In this document: in pieces, positions 16,250-25,458 of the stretch
Numbering within the stretch: position 1 is the stretch's first letter
Layout of the letters: every line of letters starts with the position of its first letter
DNA from: an uncultured Pseudomonadota bacterium
GTDB taxonomy: Bacteria; Pseudomonadota; Alphaproteobacteria; RF32; CAG-239
NCBI GenBank assembly: GCA_949295935.1
Contig: CASFMW010000009.1
Coordinates: 1 to 35,743, forward strand
Reading direction: 5' to 3'
DNA length: 35,743 nt
Position numbers and translations under genes: made by a program
Notes under the pieces: model-generated
What the model was told of the DNA's origin: nothing
The model's database searches: none
What the model saw: only the letters and a program-made list of their open reading frames with translations

Positions 16250-18430
16250 TTGCGTAACTTTATAAGATTTTGCTTAAGAATATTTTTTACAATATTCAAA
16301 ACCAGATGCCACATCGACTTTGACGAAAACGAACTTCCAAAGAAAGGTGTCTATGTTTCTAATCATGTCTCTTTTCTAGACCCGATATTGTTATTTGCCT
16401 TTCTCCCCGGCAACCCGATATTTGCCCTAAACGGACATTTATACCGCAAACCGCTGATACGCTTTTTAATGAAATCGGCAGATGTTATACCGTTTAACCC
16501 GATTGAACCGGGAGAATTAAAAGAACTGATAAATAAAATCAACAGCGGAAGATTATGTGTGATTTTTGCGGAAGGACGCGTTACCGAAAACGGTGGATTG
16601 ATGAAAATTTATGAAGCCCCCGGATTGGCAGCAGATAAAGCCCAAGCCCCGATAATTCCAGTCTGGATAAGTGGCCCGCAATATGGCTTTTTCTCCAAAA
16701 CAAAAGGCAAATTACCGCATCGCCCCTTGCCTAAGATGAGAATTACGGTCGGCAAACCACGCCCTTTCAAGCTCAAAGATGAACTCCGCCGCCAAAGAGA
16801 TCACATCAGCAACGAAGTTTACATGCTTTTAAGAGAAATGTGCTTTGAGGTCAATTACAATCCTAACATTTCGCTTTTTGCTCAATTAATGAAAACCGGC
16901 AAAGTCCATTCCAAAAAAGGCCTTTTCAAACGCCCGAAATTCATTGAAGACATCAACCGCCAACCAAATTCTTATAAAGACATTATTATCAAGTCTTTTG
17001 TTCTTGGGCGCTATTTCAAAAAAAGAAGCTTCCATGAAGAACCGATTGGTTTATTATTACCAAACTCAATTGCCACCTTGTGCACATTTTTTGGACTTTC
17101 AGCCTATGAGCGCATTCCGGTTATGCTAAATTTCTCAGTCGGCGCACAAAATATGCTGTCAATGTGCAAGACCGCACAAGTCAAAAAGGTCATTAGTTCC
17201 ATAAAGTTTATTAAAACCGCTAAAATGGAAAATGTGGTTGAAATCTTAAAACTTAATGGCATTGAGGTTATTTATCTTGAAAGTTTGGCAAAAAAAATCA
17301 CCCTTTGGAACAAAATCGGCGCATTTATAAGATACAAAATAAAGCGTGTACCACACCGCTCTGGCGGCAGCAAAAAAGCCGTAATTTTATTCACCTCCGG
17401 CTCAGAAGGAGCACCAAAGGCTGTTGTTTTATCGCACGCCAACATCATGTCAAACATCAAACAAATGTCTGCGATTGAAACAATAAACACAACGGATACC
17501 GTCTTTAACGCACTCCCAATGTTTCATAGCTTTGGTCTGACAGTTGGCACCTTATTCCCGATTTTAGAAGGAGCAAAGCTGTTTTTATATCCATCACCGC
17601 TTCATTATCGTATTATTAATGAACTGATTTATGAAATCGGCGCCACAATTATGTTCGGAACCGACACCTTCTTCAGAGGATATGCCAAACTGGCACACCC
17701 GTTCGATTTTCATAACATTCGCTGTATGTTTGGCGGAGCAGAAGCTGTCAAACCTGACACCCGTAATATGTGGATGGAACGTTTGGGCATCCGCGTTTTA
17801 GAGGCTTATGGTTCGACCGAATGCTCACCGGTTATTTCAGCCAACAACCGCATTTTCAACCGTTTCGGATCAATCGGCAAACTTCTTCCAGCCATTCAGT
17901 ATAAGATTGAACCGGTTGACGGCATTGACAAAGGCGGCGAGCTGGTCATCAAAGGACCAAACATTATGCTGGGCTACATCATGCCGGACAACCCCGGAAT
18001 TTTGGTCAAACCCGAAGACGGCTGGTACCATACCGGAGACGTGGTTGACATTGATGAAATTGGCTTTGTTTACATCAAAGATCGCATTAAACGCTTTGCC
18101 AAGATTGGGGGAGAAATGGTGTCCCTAAACGCCGTACAGGAAATGGTCTGCAAGGCTTATCAATGGATGGGCGCTGACTTTCATTACGGTGTAGTTGCCA
18201 TTCCTCATGAAAGCAAGGGCGAACAAATTGTCTTGGTTACCAACAACAATCAAGTCAGACAAGAAGTTCTGCACGATTATATCAAAAATAACGGCATGTC
18301 CGAGTTGTTCTTGCCTCGAATGATTTTATTCAAAAACACCCTGCCGATTTTTGCTACCGGCAAAATGGATAACGTCACCTTAAAGAAACAGGTGCTGGAA
18401 GAATTAAGCCAAGCCACAGCAGCACAATAA
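16250..18430 (+). CDS. aas: Bifunctional acylglycerophospholipid acyltransferase / acyl-ACP synthetase (Aas-like)
   Basis: A two-domain phospholipid-repair enzyme. The N-terminal PlsC-type acyltransferase has the HX4D motif as NHVSFLD (H39, D44) and FAEGR (107-110). The C-terminal AMP-forming acyl-acid ligase has FTSGSEGAPK at 381-390, EAYGSTECSP, and WYHTGDVVDID. In E. coli, Aas reacylates lysophosphatidylethanolamine at the inner membrane using acyl-ACP made by its own synthetase domain. At 726 residues it matches E. coli Aas (719) in size and order. The start is TTG at 16250, with GGAG 10 bases upstream; no better ATG exists near the motif start. It is divergent from fadL, consistent with handling imported fatty acids. 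Both active sites look complete. Confidence 0.9.
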   Translation: MRNFIRFCLRIFFTIFKTRCHIDFDENELPKKGVYVSNHVSFLDPILLFAFLPGNPIFALNGHLYRKPLIRFLMKSADVIPFNPIEPGELKELINKINSGRLCVIFAEGRVTENGGLMKIYEAPGLAADKAQAPIIPVWISGPQYGFFSKTKGKLPHRPLPKMRITVGKPRPFKLKDELRRQRDHISNEVYMLLREMCFEVNYNPNISLFAQLMKTGKVHSKKGLFKRPKFIEDINRQPNSYKDIIIKSFVLGRYFKKRSFHEEPIGLLLPNSIATLCTFFGLSAYERIPVMLNFSVGAQNMLSMCKTAQVKKVISSIKFIKTAKMENVVEILKLNGIEVIYLESLAKKITLWNKIGAFIRYKIKRVPHRSGGSKKAVILFTSGSEGAPKAVVLSHANIMSNIKQMSAIETINTTDTVFNALPMFHSFGLTVGTLFPILEGAKLFLYPSPLHYRIINELIYEIGATIMFGTDTFFRGYAKLAHPFDFHNIRCMFGGAEAVKPDTRNMWMERLGIRVLEAYGSTECSPVISANNRIFNRFGSIGKLLPAIQYKIEPVDGIDKGGELVIKGPNIMLGYIMPDNPGILVKPEDGWYHTGDVVDIDEIGFVYIKDRIKRFAKIGGEMVSLNAVQEMVCKAYQWMGADFHYGVVAIPHESKGEQIVLVTNNNQVRQEVLHDYIKNNGMSELFLPRMILFKNTLPIFATGKMDNVTLKKQVLEELSQATAAQ

Positions 18431-18458
18431 ACAACTTCCGCAAACCTGCAATATCCAT

Positions 18459-18486
18459 AAAAAAACGGGGAAATCCCCGTTTTTTT
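18459..18486. terminator. Bidirectional terminator
   Basis: A perfect stem of seven A-T pairs plus CGGGG/CCCCG encloses the loop AAAT. It lies between convergent aas and mrp and overlaps the mrp stop codon by two bases. Confidence 0.88.
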
Positions 18487-19480
18487 ATGCAAGCTTCTGC
18501 AAAATTTTTTGCGCAATGTCCATATACGCTTGGGTATAAGGGCTGTCCGGCTCGGCAAAAACAATCGGTGTCCCGTTGTCCGAGTTTTCTCGAATGACAT
18601 AATGCAGCGGAATTTCGCCTAAAAAGTTTTCGCCCATTTGTTCGGCCGTTTTTTTAGCCCCTTCATGACCGAAAATATCTGCCCGATGGCCGCATTTTTC
18701 GCAAATATAATAGCTCATGTTTTCAACCAAACCAAGGATAGGAACATTAACTTTTTTAAACATATTAATCCCTTTAACCGCATCAATTAAAGCAATATCT
18801 TGCGGTGTGGAAACAATAACCGCGCCGTCGGTTTTAAGCTTTTGGGCTAAAGTAATTTGAATATCGCCAGTTCCCGGAGGCATATCAAGCACCATAATGT
18901 CAATATCACCCCAATTGGTATCGCACAAAAGCTGTTGCAAAGCACCGCTGGCTTTTGCACCACGCCAAATCAACGGTTGAGATTTATCAATCAGCGTTCC
19001 GACTGACATAGAGGCCAAACCAAAATTCATAAACGGCTCAAAGGTTTTGCCATTCATTGACGACGGCGGAACCCCGTCATACCCCAACATTGTCGGTAAG
19101 GATGGTCCATAAATATCGGCATCAAAAATAGCTGTTTTCTTGCCCAAGTTTGAAAGCGCCAGCGCAAGGTTAACCGCCGTGGTTGATTTTCCGACACCGC
19201 CTTTTCCCGAAGCAACGGCAATAATTTTTTTCACACCTTTAACCTGCCACATTTCTTCAGGCGTTTTAAGTCCGGTAAACCCCTTTGCTGCGGTAAAAAT
19301 AATAGTTGCCTTCAACACGCCGTCAAGTGAGGCTATTTTTTGTTTAAGGCTCTCAGTCTTTTCGGGAGAATCAACAGCATTCATCAAAGTTACGATAACG
19401 CGTCCGTTCAAAACTTTAAGACTGTCAATAACTGCTGTCGGATAAACCTCGGCTACAAACTGTTTAATTTGTTCTTCCAT
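18485..19480 (-). CDS. mrp: Mrp/ApbC-family iron-sulfur cluster carrier ATPase
   Basis: A cytosolic P-loop ATPase that carries and delivers Fe-S clusters. The 331-residue protein has an N-terminal MIP18-like (DUF59) segment (about 1-65), then the deviant Walker A GKGGVGKST at 92-100, FDADIYGPSLP, VLDMPPGTGD (Walker B region around 198-206) and the cluster-binding CEKC at 260-263. All residues expected of the Mrp/NBP35 type are present. It is divergent from hflK-hflC-degP, a neighbourhood common in Alphaproteobacteria. The ATG is preceded by a modest AGAG site about 11 bases away. Confidence 0.93.
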   Translation of the reverse strand: MEEQIKQFVAEVYPTAVIDSLKVLNGRVIVTLMNAVDSPEKTESLKQKIASLDGVLKATIIFTAAKGFTGLKTPEEMWQVKGVKKIIAVASGKGGVGKSTTAVNLALALSNLGKKTAIFDADIYGPSLPTMLGYDGVPPSSMNGKTFEPFMNFGLASMSVGTLIDKSQPLIWRGAKASGALQQLLCDTNWGDIDIMVLDMPPGTGDIQITLAQKLKTDGAVIVSTPQDIALIDAVKGINMFKKVNVPILGLVENMSYYICEKCGHRADIFGHEGAKKTAEQMGENFLGEIPLHYVIRENSDNGTPIVFAEPDSPYTQAYMDIAQKILQKLA

Positions 19481-19502
19481 GTTAATATATTCTCTTCTAT
19501 AA

Positions 19503-19531
19503 TTGCCAATGACTAGGGTTTATATTATAAA
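19503..19531 (+). promoter_or_regulatory. Sigma-70-type promoter of the hflK operon
   Basis: TTGCCA (19503-19508), a 17-base spacer and TATAAA (19526-19531) make a near-consensus promoter. It would start transcription about 35 bases before the hflK ATG. Confidence 0.7.
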
Positions 19532-19571
19532 GAAAAATAATGCAACAAAAATAAACTTTGGGAGTATAAAT

Positions 19572-20651
19572 ATGACCGACATACAAAACCCGTGGGAAGA
19601 CAGCGATAACACGGGCAAAACCCAACGCTCTGCACGAGAAGAAGTGCAAAAAATCATCAGCATAAACACGGCCAAAACCGCCACCGGTGACGAAAATTTT
19701 GAGTTCAAATTCGGCTGGCTGATTGCTTTGGCGATTCTCTTATGGGCGTTAAGCGGCTTTTATCAGGTTCAACCGCATGAACACGGCGTTGTTCTACGCT
19801 TTGGAAAATATACCGAAACCACAGACGCCGGCTTGCACTACCACCTTCCCTACCCGATTGAAGAAGTTTACAAAGTCAGCATGACCCAAGAACGCAGCAT
19901 CAATCTTGGGGAAATGGACGCCTACAACGCTTCAAACACCGCCGGAATTGGCAGCAACAAACTAAAATCATTCACCGAAAGCCACATGCTGACCGGCGAT
20001 GAAAACATTGTAGACATCAACTTAACCGTTGTCTGGAAAGTCAAAAACGCCAAAGATTATTTATTTAACGTCCGCAATCCGGAAGGCACGGTCAGAGTCG
20101 CGGCTCAATCGGTCTTAAGAGAGATTGTCGGCCAGTCAGAAATGCAACCGATTATCACCGGCGACCGCGGCAAAGTTGAAGACGACACCAAAGAAGAACT
20201 TCAAAAATTGCTTGATGAATTTGGCTCCGGCGTTGAGATTGTCCGTGTCAAATTGCAAAAAGCCGATCCTCCGAAACAAGTTGTCGATGCCTTTAACGAA
20301 GTTCAACGCGCCAAAGCAGATTTAGAGCGCTTTAAGAACGAAGCAGAGGCTTACCGCAATGAAGTTTTGCCAAAAGCACGAGGCGAAGCCGCTCAGCTCT
20401 TACAAGATGCTGAGGCTTATAAAGCCGCTGTTGTTAATAAGGCACAAGGTGACGCCGCTCGTTATTTGTCAGTTTACAACGCTTATAAAAGCGGTAAAGA
20501 TGTCACAATCAAAAGAATGTATCTTGAAACCATGGAAAACGTTTTGAGCAAAGCTCAGAAAGTCATTTTAGACCCTTCTTCAAAAGGGAGCAACGTTTTG
20601 CCCTATCTGCCGCTTAATCCGGCAAAATCACAAGTAAAGGAGGGACAATAA
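19572..20651 (+). CDS. hflK: HflK, SPFH/band-7 membrane protein
   Basis: With HflC this forms a large inner-membrane SPFH complex that modulates the FtsH protease. The 359-residue protein has a polar N-terminus (MTDIQNPWEDSDN), one membrane helix (about residues 46-64, FGWLIALAILLWALSG), the band-7 domain starting VQPHEHGVVLRFGKY, and a long helical C-terminal part (EVQRAKADLERFKNEAEAY). The NPWxD-like start is typical of HflK. I start at 19572, with GGGAG 7 bases upstream; a longer frame from 19503 overlaps the promoter and lacks family support. The hflC start is 1 base after this stop. Confidence 0.93.
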   Translation: MTDIQNPWEDSDNTGKTQRSAREEVQKIISINTAKTATGDENFEFKFGWLIALAILLWALSGFYQVQPHEHGVVLRFGKYTETTDAGLHYHLPYPIEEVYKVSMTQERSINLGEMDAYNASNTAGIGSNKLKSFTESHMLTGDENIVDINLTVVWKVKNAKDYLFNVRNPEGTVRVAAQSVLREIVGQSEMQPIITGDRGKVEDDTKEELQKLLDEFGSGVEIVRVKLQKADPPKQVVDAFNEVQRAKADLERFKNEAEAYRNEVLPKARGEAAQLLQDAEAYKAAVVNKAQGDAARYLSVYNAYKSGKDVTIKRMYLETMENVLSKAQKVILDPSSKGSNVLPYLPLNPAKSQVKEGQ

Positions 20652-20652
20652 A

Positions 20653-21531
20653 ATGAGTAAATTAAAAGTATTTTTAATCAGCATTATCGTCATTGCGGCT
20701 TTTGTCTTGGCCAACACCTTATATGTGGTTAATCAGGCCGAACAAGCAATCGTCCTCCAGTTTGGTGAGCCGGTACGTTTGGTTAAAGACCCTGGGCTCA
20801 AAATGAAAGTTCCGTTCATTCAAAACGTCGTGTTCTATGACACCCGCTTGTTGGATTTAGACCCGCCGGCACAAGAGGTTGTTTTAAATGATAAAAAACG
20901 TCTGGATGTTGACAGCTTCACCCGCTATCGGATTGTAGACCCATTGAAGTTTTATCAAACGGTTCGCTATGAATTTCAGGCCGAAAGCAAATTAAAAGAG
21001 ATTGTCAACTCTTCGGTTCGCAAAATCTTAGGCCGCATAACCTTGCAAGAATTGCTCTCAAAGCAAAGAACGCAGATTATGAAAGACATCAGCGACGCGG
21101 TCAAAAAAGACGCCCAACAAATTGGTGTCAGCGTCGCCGATGTCCGCATCCGCCGCGCCGATTTGCCGATAGAGGTCTTGCAGGCCATTAACGCCAGAAT
21201 GAAAACCGAGCGTGAAAGAGATGCCAAGGAGTTCCGCGCCGAAGGTCAGCAGCAAGCCCAGCAAATTCGCGCCACGGCAGATAAAGAAAGCACCATCATC
21301 AAGGCCGAAGCCAACAAAAAAGCGCAAATTATCCGCGGTGAAGGCGATCAGCAAGCGATTGATATCTGGAACAACGCCGTCGGCCAAGATGTCGAGTTCT
21401 ACGGATTCTACCGCTCGCTTGAAGCCTACCGCAATGCTTTGGGACAAGGCGATGCTTCAATGATTTTGTCGCCGGAAAGCGCGTTCTTTGAATATTTTTC
21501 AGCTCCCTTAGAGCAAGGAAAAACCCGTTAA
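20653..21531 (+). CDS. hflC: HflC, SPFH/band-7 membrane protein
   Basis: Partner of HflK in the FtsH-regulating complex. The 292-residue protein has an N-terminal membrane helix (LKVFLISIIVIAAFVLANTL), then YVVNQAEQAIVLQFGEPV at the start of the band-7 domain. DVRIRRADLP and the EFRAEGQQQAQQIRATADKE helix are hallmarks of HflC. An AAAGGAGGG site sits about 9 bases before the ATG, inside the hflK end. Length and motifs are normal. Confidence 0.94.
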   Translation: MSKLKVFLISIIVIAAFVLANTLYVVNQAEQAIVLQFGEPVRLVKDPGLKMKVPFIQNVVFYDTRLLDLDPPAQEVVLNDKKRLDVDSFTRYRIVDPLKFYQTVRYEFQAESKLKEIVNSSVRKILGRITLQELLSKQRTQIMKDISDAVKKDAQQIGVSVADVRIRRADLPIEVLQAINARMKTERERDAKEFRAEGQQQAQQIRATADKESTIIKAEANKKAQIIRGEGDQQAIDIWNNAVGQDVEFYGFYRSLEAYRNALGQGDASMILSPESAFFEYFSAPLEQGKTR

Positions 21532-21546
21532 AGGACACAAGCGAAC

Positions 21547-22995
21547 ATGAGCGTTAAAAAGATGATAAAACAAACTTTGGCAGTTGCGATGGCGGCTTTT
21601 CTGGCAGGAGAAGCCGCAGCAGCTGAAACAATGATAAGTCAAGGTCTCCCGAGTTTTGCTGATTTGGTGGAAGAACTTTCGCCGTCGGTGGTCAATATCT
21701 CAACAACAACCAAGCCCGACGATAACGGACTTGAAGCTGAAGCAGATATGATGGAAACCGCCGCACCGGAATTCCGCCACTTTTTTGAAAACGGCAAAAA
21801 GCAAGAGGCTTTAGGCTCGGGCTTTATCATTGATAAAGAAGGTTTTATCATCACCAACGCTCATGTGATTAACGACGCCGAAAGCATTGACGTCACCTTA
21901 AGCGACGAAACCGTGCATGAGGCCAAAATTATCGGCAAAGACAACTTAACCGATATTGCCTTAATCAAAATAACCACCCAAAAAGAGCTAAAGCCGGTAC
22001 GTTTTGGTGACTCGGACAAAGCTCGCGTCGGCGATTGGATTTTAGCCATCGGTAATCCGTTCGGCTTGGGCGGCAGCGTCACCGCCGGCATTATCTCGGC
22101 TAAATCAAGAGATATTGAATCTGGGCAATATGACAACTTCATTCAAACCGACGCCTCTATTAATCAAGGCAGCTCCGGAGGCCCGATGTTTAACATGGCC
22201 GGAGAAGTCATTGGGATTAACAGCGTCATTTTTTCCACCAACGGCGCCAGCATGGGCATCGGCTTTGCCATACCGATAAATTTGGCCGATTGGGTCATCA
22301 AACAGCTTAAAGCCGACGGCACGGTTCACCGCGGTTGGATTGGCATAAAGATTCAGCCCAACAGTCCGGAAACAGCCTTAGCTTTTGGGTTAGAAAAAAC
22401 AGACGGCGTTGTTGTGTCTGATGTGACGATTGACGGACCGGCACAAAAAGCCGGACTGGAGGCCGGAGACATCATCAGCGGCTTTAATCAAGAAGACATC
22501 ACCTCGCCCAAAGATTTTTCAACCCGCGTTGCCGAGGCCAAAATCGGCAGCACCGCGGATGTTAAGATTATCCGTGATGGCAAGCCCCTAAGCGTTAAAA
22601 TAATGATTGAAGAATTAAAAGCAGAAAAGCCTCTTTCCTCGACATCTAAAACCGCTGAAATCAAACAATTAAATGAAGATGAGTTCTTGGTTGAAGAATT
22701 AGGCTTCAAACTAAAACCGATAACCGAAGAAACCATAAAACAATATCACTTGTTGCCTAACACCAAAGGCATGATTATCAGTGAGGTTTTAGCTGGCAGC
22801 GACGGAGCTGAAAAAGGCTTAAAAGCCGGCAATGTTATCGTTAAAATGGATAAACAAGACATTATCGACATCGATTCGGTCAAAAATTGCTTAAACGAGG
22901 CAAAAATGGAAAACAACCGCCCGATTTTGCTTTTGCTCCAAAATGGCGAAAGCATAAACTTTGTCGCCGTAAAATTAGCCACGGAGAATAAATAA
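21547..22995 (+). CDS. degP: DegP/HtrA-family periplasmic serine protease
   Basis: An envelope quality-control protease. The 482-residue precursor has a signal peptide (basic MSVKKMIK, hydrophobic core, cleavage near AAAAE at about 25), a trypsin-like domain with catalytic His106 (TNAHVI), Asp136 (LTDIALIKI) and Ser210 (GSSGGP), and two PDZ domains. The first PDZ carries GWIGIKIQP and the second, GMIISEVLAGS. In Alphaproteobacteria such a gene (Do-like) commonly follows hflKC. AAAGGA lies about 11 bases before the ATG. Its stop overlaps the holC start by one base. The usual GNSGGP is GSSGGP here, which keeps the nucleophile. Confidence 0.93.
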   Translation: MSVKKMIKQTLAVAMAAFLAGEAAAAETMISQGLPSFADLVEELSPSVVNISTTTKPDDNGLEAEADMMETAAPEFRHFFENGKKQEALGSGFIIDKEGFIITNAHVINDAESIDVTLSDETVHEAKIIGKDNLTDIALIKITTQKELKPVRFGDSDKARVGDWILAIGNPFGLGGSVTAGIISAKSRDIESGQYDNFIQTDASINQGSSGGPMFNMAGEVIGINSVIFSTNGASMGIGFAIPINLADWVIKQLKADGTVHRGWIGIKIQPNSPETALAFGLEKTDGVVVSDVTIDGPAQKAGLEAGDIISGFNQEDITSPKDFSTRVAEAKIGSTADVKIIRDGKPLSVKIMIEELKAEKPLSSTSKTAEIKQLNEDEFLVEELGFKLKPITEETIKQYHLLPNTKGMIISEVLAGSDGAEKGLKAGNVIVKMDKQDIIDIDSVKNCLNEAKMENNRPILLLLQNGESINFVAVKLATENK

Positions 22996-23450
22996 TGGCG
23001 CAAATTGACTTTTACCATTTGCAAAAACAAACACTTGAAGCTGTTTTGCCCAAACTGCTGGAAAAAGCCTATGGCACGGGAAAAAAAATAAAAGTAAAAA
23101 TCGGCAACCCCGAACGTGTAGAGTTTATAAACAGTATCTTATGGACCTATGAAGATGAATCATTTTTGCCCCACGGCAGTAAGAAAGACGGCTCGTCCGA
23201 AGAACAACCGATATGGCTGACTTCAGGCGAAGGCAATCCCAACAGCGCCGAGTTTTTATTTTTGGTTGACGGTGCAGATATCAGCGCGGAAGAAGAAACA
23301 TCTTTTGAGCGCGTGTTCAACATTTTTGACGGCAACGATGCCATGGCGGTTGACCACGCACGAAAGATGTGGAAAGACTTAAAAACCAAAGGCCACCAAC
23401 TCCGCTATTGGCAGCAAGAAGACAACGGCCGCTGGAAACAAGCGGCATAA
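22995..23450 (+). CDS. holC: DNA polymerase III chi subunit
   Basis: Chi links the clamp loader to single-stranded DNA-binding protein. The 151-residue protein matches the HolC pattern: IDFYHLQKQTLEAVLPKLLEKAY at the start, ILWTYEDESFLPHG, a stretch with PIWLTSGEGNPN, LFLVDG, ERVFNIFDGND, and ARKMWKDLKTKGHQLRYWQQ near the end. GGAG lies 8 bases before the ATG, which overlaps the degP stop (TAATG), indicating coupling to the protease gene. It ends the operon. Confidence 0.92.
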   Translation: MAQIDFYHLQKQTLEAVLPKLLEKAYGTGKKIKVKIGNPERVEFINSILWTYEDESFLPHGSKKDGSSEEQPIWLTSGEGNPNSAEFLFLVDGADISAEEETSFERVFNIFDGNDAMAVDHARKMWKDLKTKGHQLRYWQQEDNGRWKQAA

Positions 23451-23452
23451 AA

Positions 23453-23474
23453 AAAGCGCCCCGAAAGACGCTTT
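23453..23474. terminator. Candidate bidirectional terminator after holC
   Basis: AAAGCG (23453-23458) and CGCTTT (23469-23474) form a 6-bp stem with a 10-base loop, A-rich on the left and followed by AAATAA. It is short but lies between convergent holC and flgE. Confidence 0.5.
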
Positions 23475-23493
23475 AAATAAAACAAACCAAAGA

Positions 23494-24714
23494 TTATGAC
23501 TTCAAATCAATCGCCACCGAAGTCATTTCATTCGCCACGGTAAAAGCGTTAGAATTAAGATTATATGCACGTTGTACCTGAATAAGCTCAGAAAATTCTT
23601 GTTCCAAATTAACATTAGAGCCTTCCAAAGATTGCGTACGAAGAAGATTATTTCCGACCGTATCCGGCCCGATAACATAACTGGTATTTCCCACATCACT
23701 ATAAGCTTCAAACAAAGTCCCCGAAACCGGAACCAAATTTTCAGGAGATTGAAAACTAACCACGGCAAGTTTTGCCACATTGAGAGTACGATTATTAGTA
23801 TATTGAGCCTTCAAAATACCGTCGCTATCAATATAGCTACCAACCAAATCGCCCCCCGGAGCCCCGTCTTGAGAAACATAAACTTCACCATTACTACCAT
23901 CATATTGTGTCATATTTGAAATATCAATAGCAATGGTATTTGATGTTCCATCTTCCCAATTAACAGTCACATTCATCACTTGCGGAGAAACAAGTTTTCC
24001 ATCAGTGGAAAATTTTGCCTCTATCGGCTCGGCAACAACTTCAGCCCCATCAATAGCAAAACTTACATTCCACGTATTAACGGCATCTTGATTTTTGTTA
24101 AAAATCATATTCATGGTCGCCCCGTCATTATTAGGACCATAAACAGTAATACCATAAGTGCTGGTATTCACGCCAGTAGCCGGCACATTTGCCGTGATCT
24201 CCACATCTGAGGTCGGAATAGAAGGCATATGATCTTCAAAAGCCAAGATAATATCAGACGGCGTCTGAGCAAAAGTTCCGTCATCTTGCACCTGAAAACC
24301 TTGCACAGCATAGCCATTATGATTAACCAGAGCTGTTTTTCCATCAATAGGTAGGGTATCAAAATCACCGGCACGCGTATAATAAGTCTGCCCATATTCA
24401 TCAGTCACCATAAAAAAGGCATTTCCTCCTTCTAAGGCAACATCATAAACATTACCGGTACTGGTAATTTCACCGGCTTGCAAAATATTATAACGTGTAT
24501 AAGTCCCAACACCGGACACATCTGCACGAGAAGAACTAATCCCCGCCGCACTATTTTTAGAAATCGGCTGTGACCCAAGCAATGTATAAAAAAGCGTATC
24601 AGCCGCTTTATAACCAGTTGTCCGCATGTTAGCAATATTATCACTAACAGAGCCAAGAGCGGTACTTTGAGCCTCAAGTCCGGTAACAGATGGAAAAAAT
24701 ATACCTAAAGCCAT
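23494..24714 (-). CDS. flgE: Flagellar hook protein FlgE
   Basis: Building block of the flagellar hook, exported by the flagellar type III apparatus. The 406-residue protein has the rod/hook N-terminal helix with SDNIANMRTTGYKAA (the 'NNiANvnTtGyK' signature at about 28-42), a domain with TYYTRAGDF and GYAVQGFQV, and the C-terminal helix NVNLEQEFSELIQVQRAYN ... FTVANEM. I start at MALGIFFPSV (24714), with GGAG 6 bases upstream; the frame extends 14 codons further but lacks family support. No other hook or rod genes are adjacent, which is unusual since flgE generally sits in a large cluster. Confidence 0.9.
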   Translation of the reverse strand: MALGIFFPSVTGLEAQSTALGSVSDNIANMRTTGYKAADTLFYTLLGSQPISKNSAAGISSSRADVSGVGTYTRYNILQAGEITSTGNVYDVALEGGNAFFMVTDEYGQTYYTRAGDFDTLPIDGKTALVNHNGYAVQGFQVQDDGTFAQTPSDIILAFEDHMPSIPTSDVEITANVPATGVNTSTYGITVYGPNNDGATMNMIFNKNQDAVNTWNVSFAIDGAEVVAEPIEAKFSTDGKLVSPQVMNVTVNWEDGTSNTIAIDISNMTQYDGSNGEVYVSQDGAPGGDLVGSYIDSDGILKAQYTNNRTLNVAKLAVVSFQSPENLVPVSGTLFEAYSDVGNTSYVIGPDTVGNNLLRTQSLEGSNVNLEQEFSELIQVQRAYNLNSNAFTVANEMTSVAIDLKS

Positions 24715-24941
24715 ATCAAGCTCCATAAAAAAATAATCCTTACAAACGATATGCAATTATCGTGCCACTTTTGCAAAACGACGATTCGCACTAAAAATCT
24801 CAAAAATCTGTGCAAAAAAGAGCAAAAAACAGCCATTTTTTTGCATTTTTGAACAATTAATGCAGATTTTTGTTGTTTTTAACACAAATAGGAAGTAAAA
24901 GAGGAAATGAATTTTGTACTAATAATAAAGAGAGATAAATA

Positions 24942-25427
24942 ATGTCAAACCCATTGGATACGAAAATCATCGGCCGTCTGGCTGAAATTTTAGATAAAAC
25001 CAATCTGACCGGCATTGAATATGAGGATGAAACTTGCCGCATTAAATTAAGCCGCGAAGTCACCGGCGCCACAGTTATTGCCGCACCGGCAGCTGCTCCG
25101 GTTCCGCCTCCGGCTCCTATTGCAGCCGCACCGGCCTCTGCTCCAAGCACTCCCGCTCCGGCAGCAAGCAGCAACGAAGATTACAGCAAACACCCAGGAT
25201 CCGTAAAATCTCCGATGGTTGGTGTTGTTTATCTTTCAAGTGATCCAAACAGCCCGAACTATGTTAAAGTTGGCGACACCGTTGCCGAAGGAGACACCGT
25301 ATGCTTGATTGAGGCCATGAAAACCTACAATCCGGTTAAAACCCACAAAGGCGGCCGCGTCAGCAAAATTTTGGTCGAAAGCGGTGATCCGGTTGAATAC
25401 GGCGAACCTCTGGTCGTCATTGAATAA
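24942..25427 (+). CDS. accB: Biotin carboxyl carrier protein of acetyl-CoA carboxylase
   Basis: Carries the biotin between the two half-reactions of acetyl-CoA carboxylase, the first step of fatty acid synthesis. The 161-residue protein has an N-terminal helical region (1-40), an Ala/Pro-rich flexible linker (about 41-77), and the biotinyl domain with EAMKT, biotinyl Lys at 127. The common AMKM is AMKT here. VESGDPVEYGEPLVVIE closes the domain. An AGAGAG stretch precedes the ATG. accC follows after 31 bases. Confidence 0.94.
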   Translation: MSNPLDTKIIGRLAEILDKTNLTGIEYEDETCRIKLSREVTGATVIAAPAAAPVPPPAPIAAAPASAPSTPAPAASSNEDYSKHPGSVKSPMVGVVYLSSDPNSPNYVKVGDTVAEGDTVCLIEAMKTYNPVKTHKGGRVSKILVESGDPVEYGEPLVVIE

Positions 25428-25458
25428 AGCATGCACCAAACAATCAGGAAGTTTCTAA

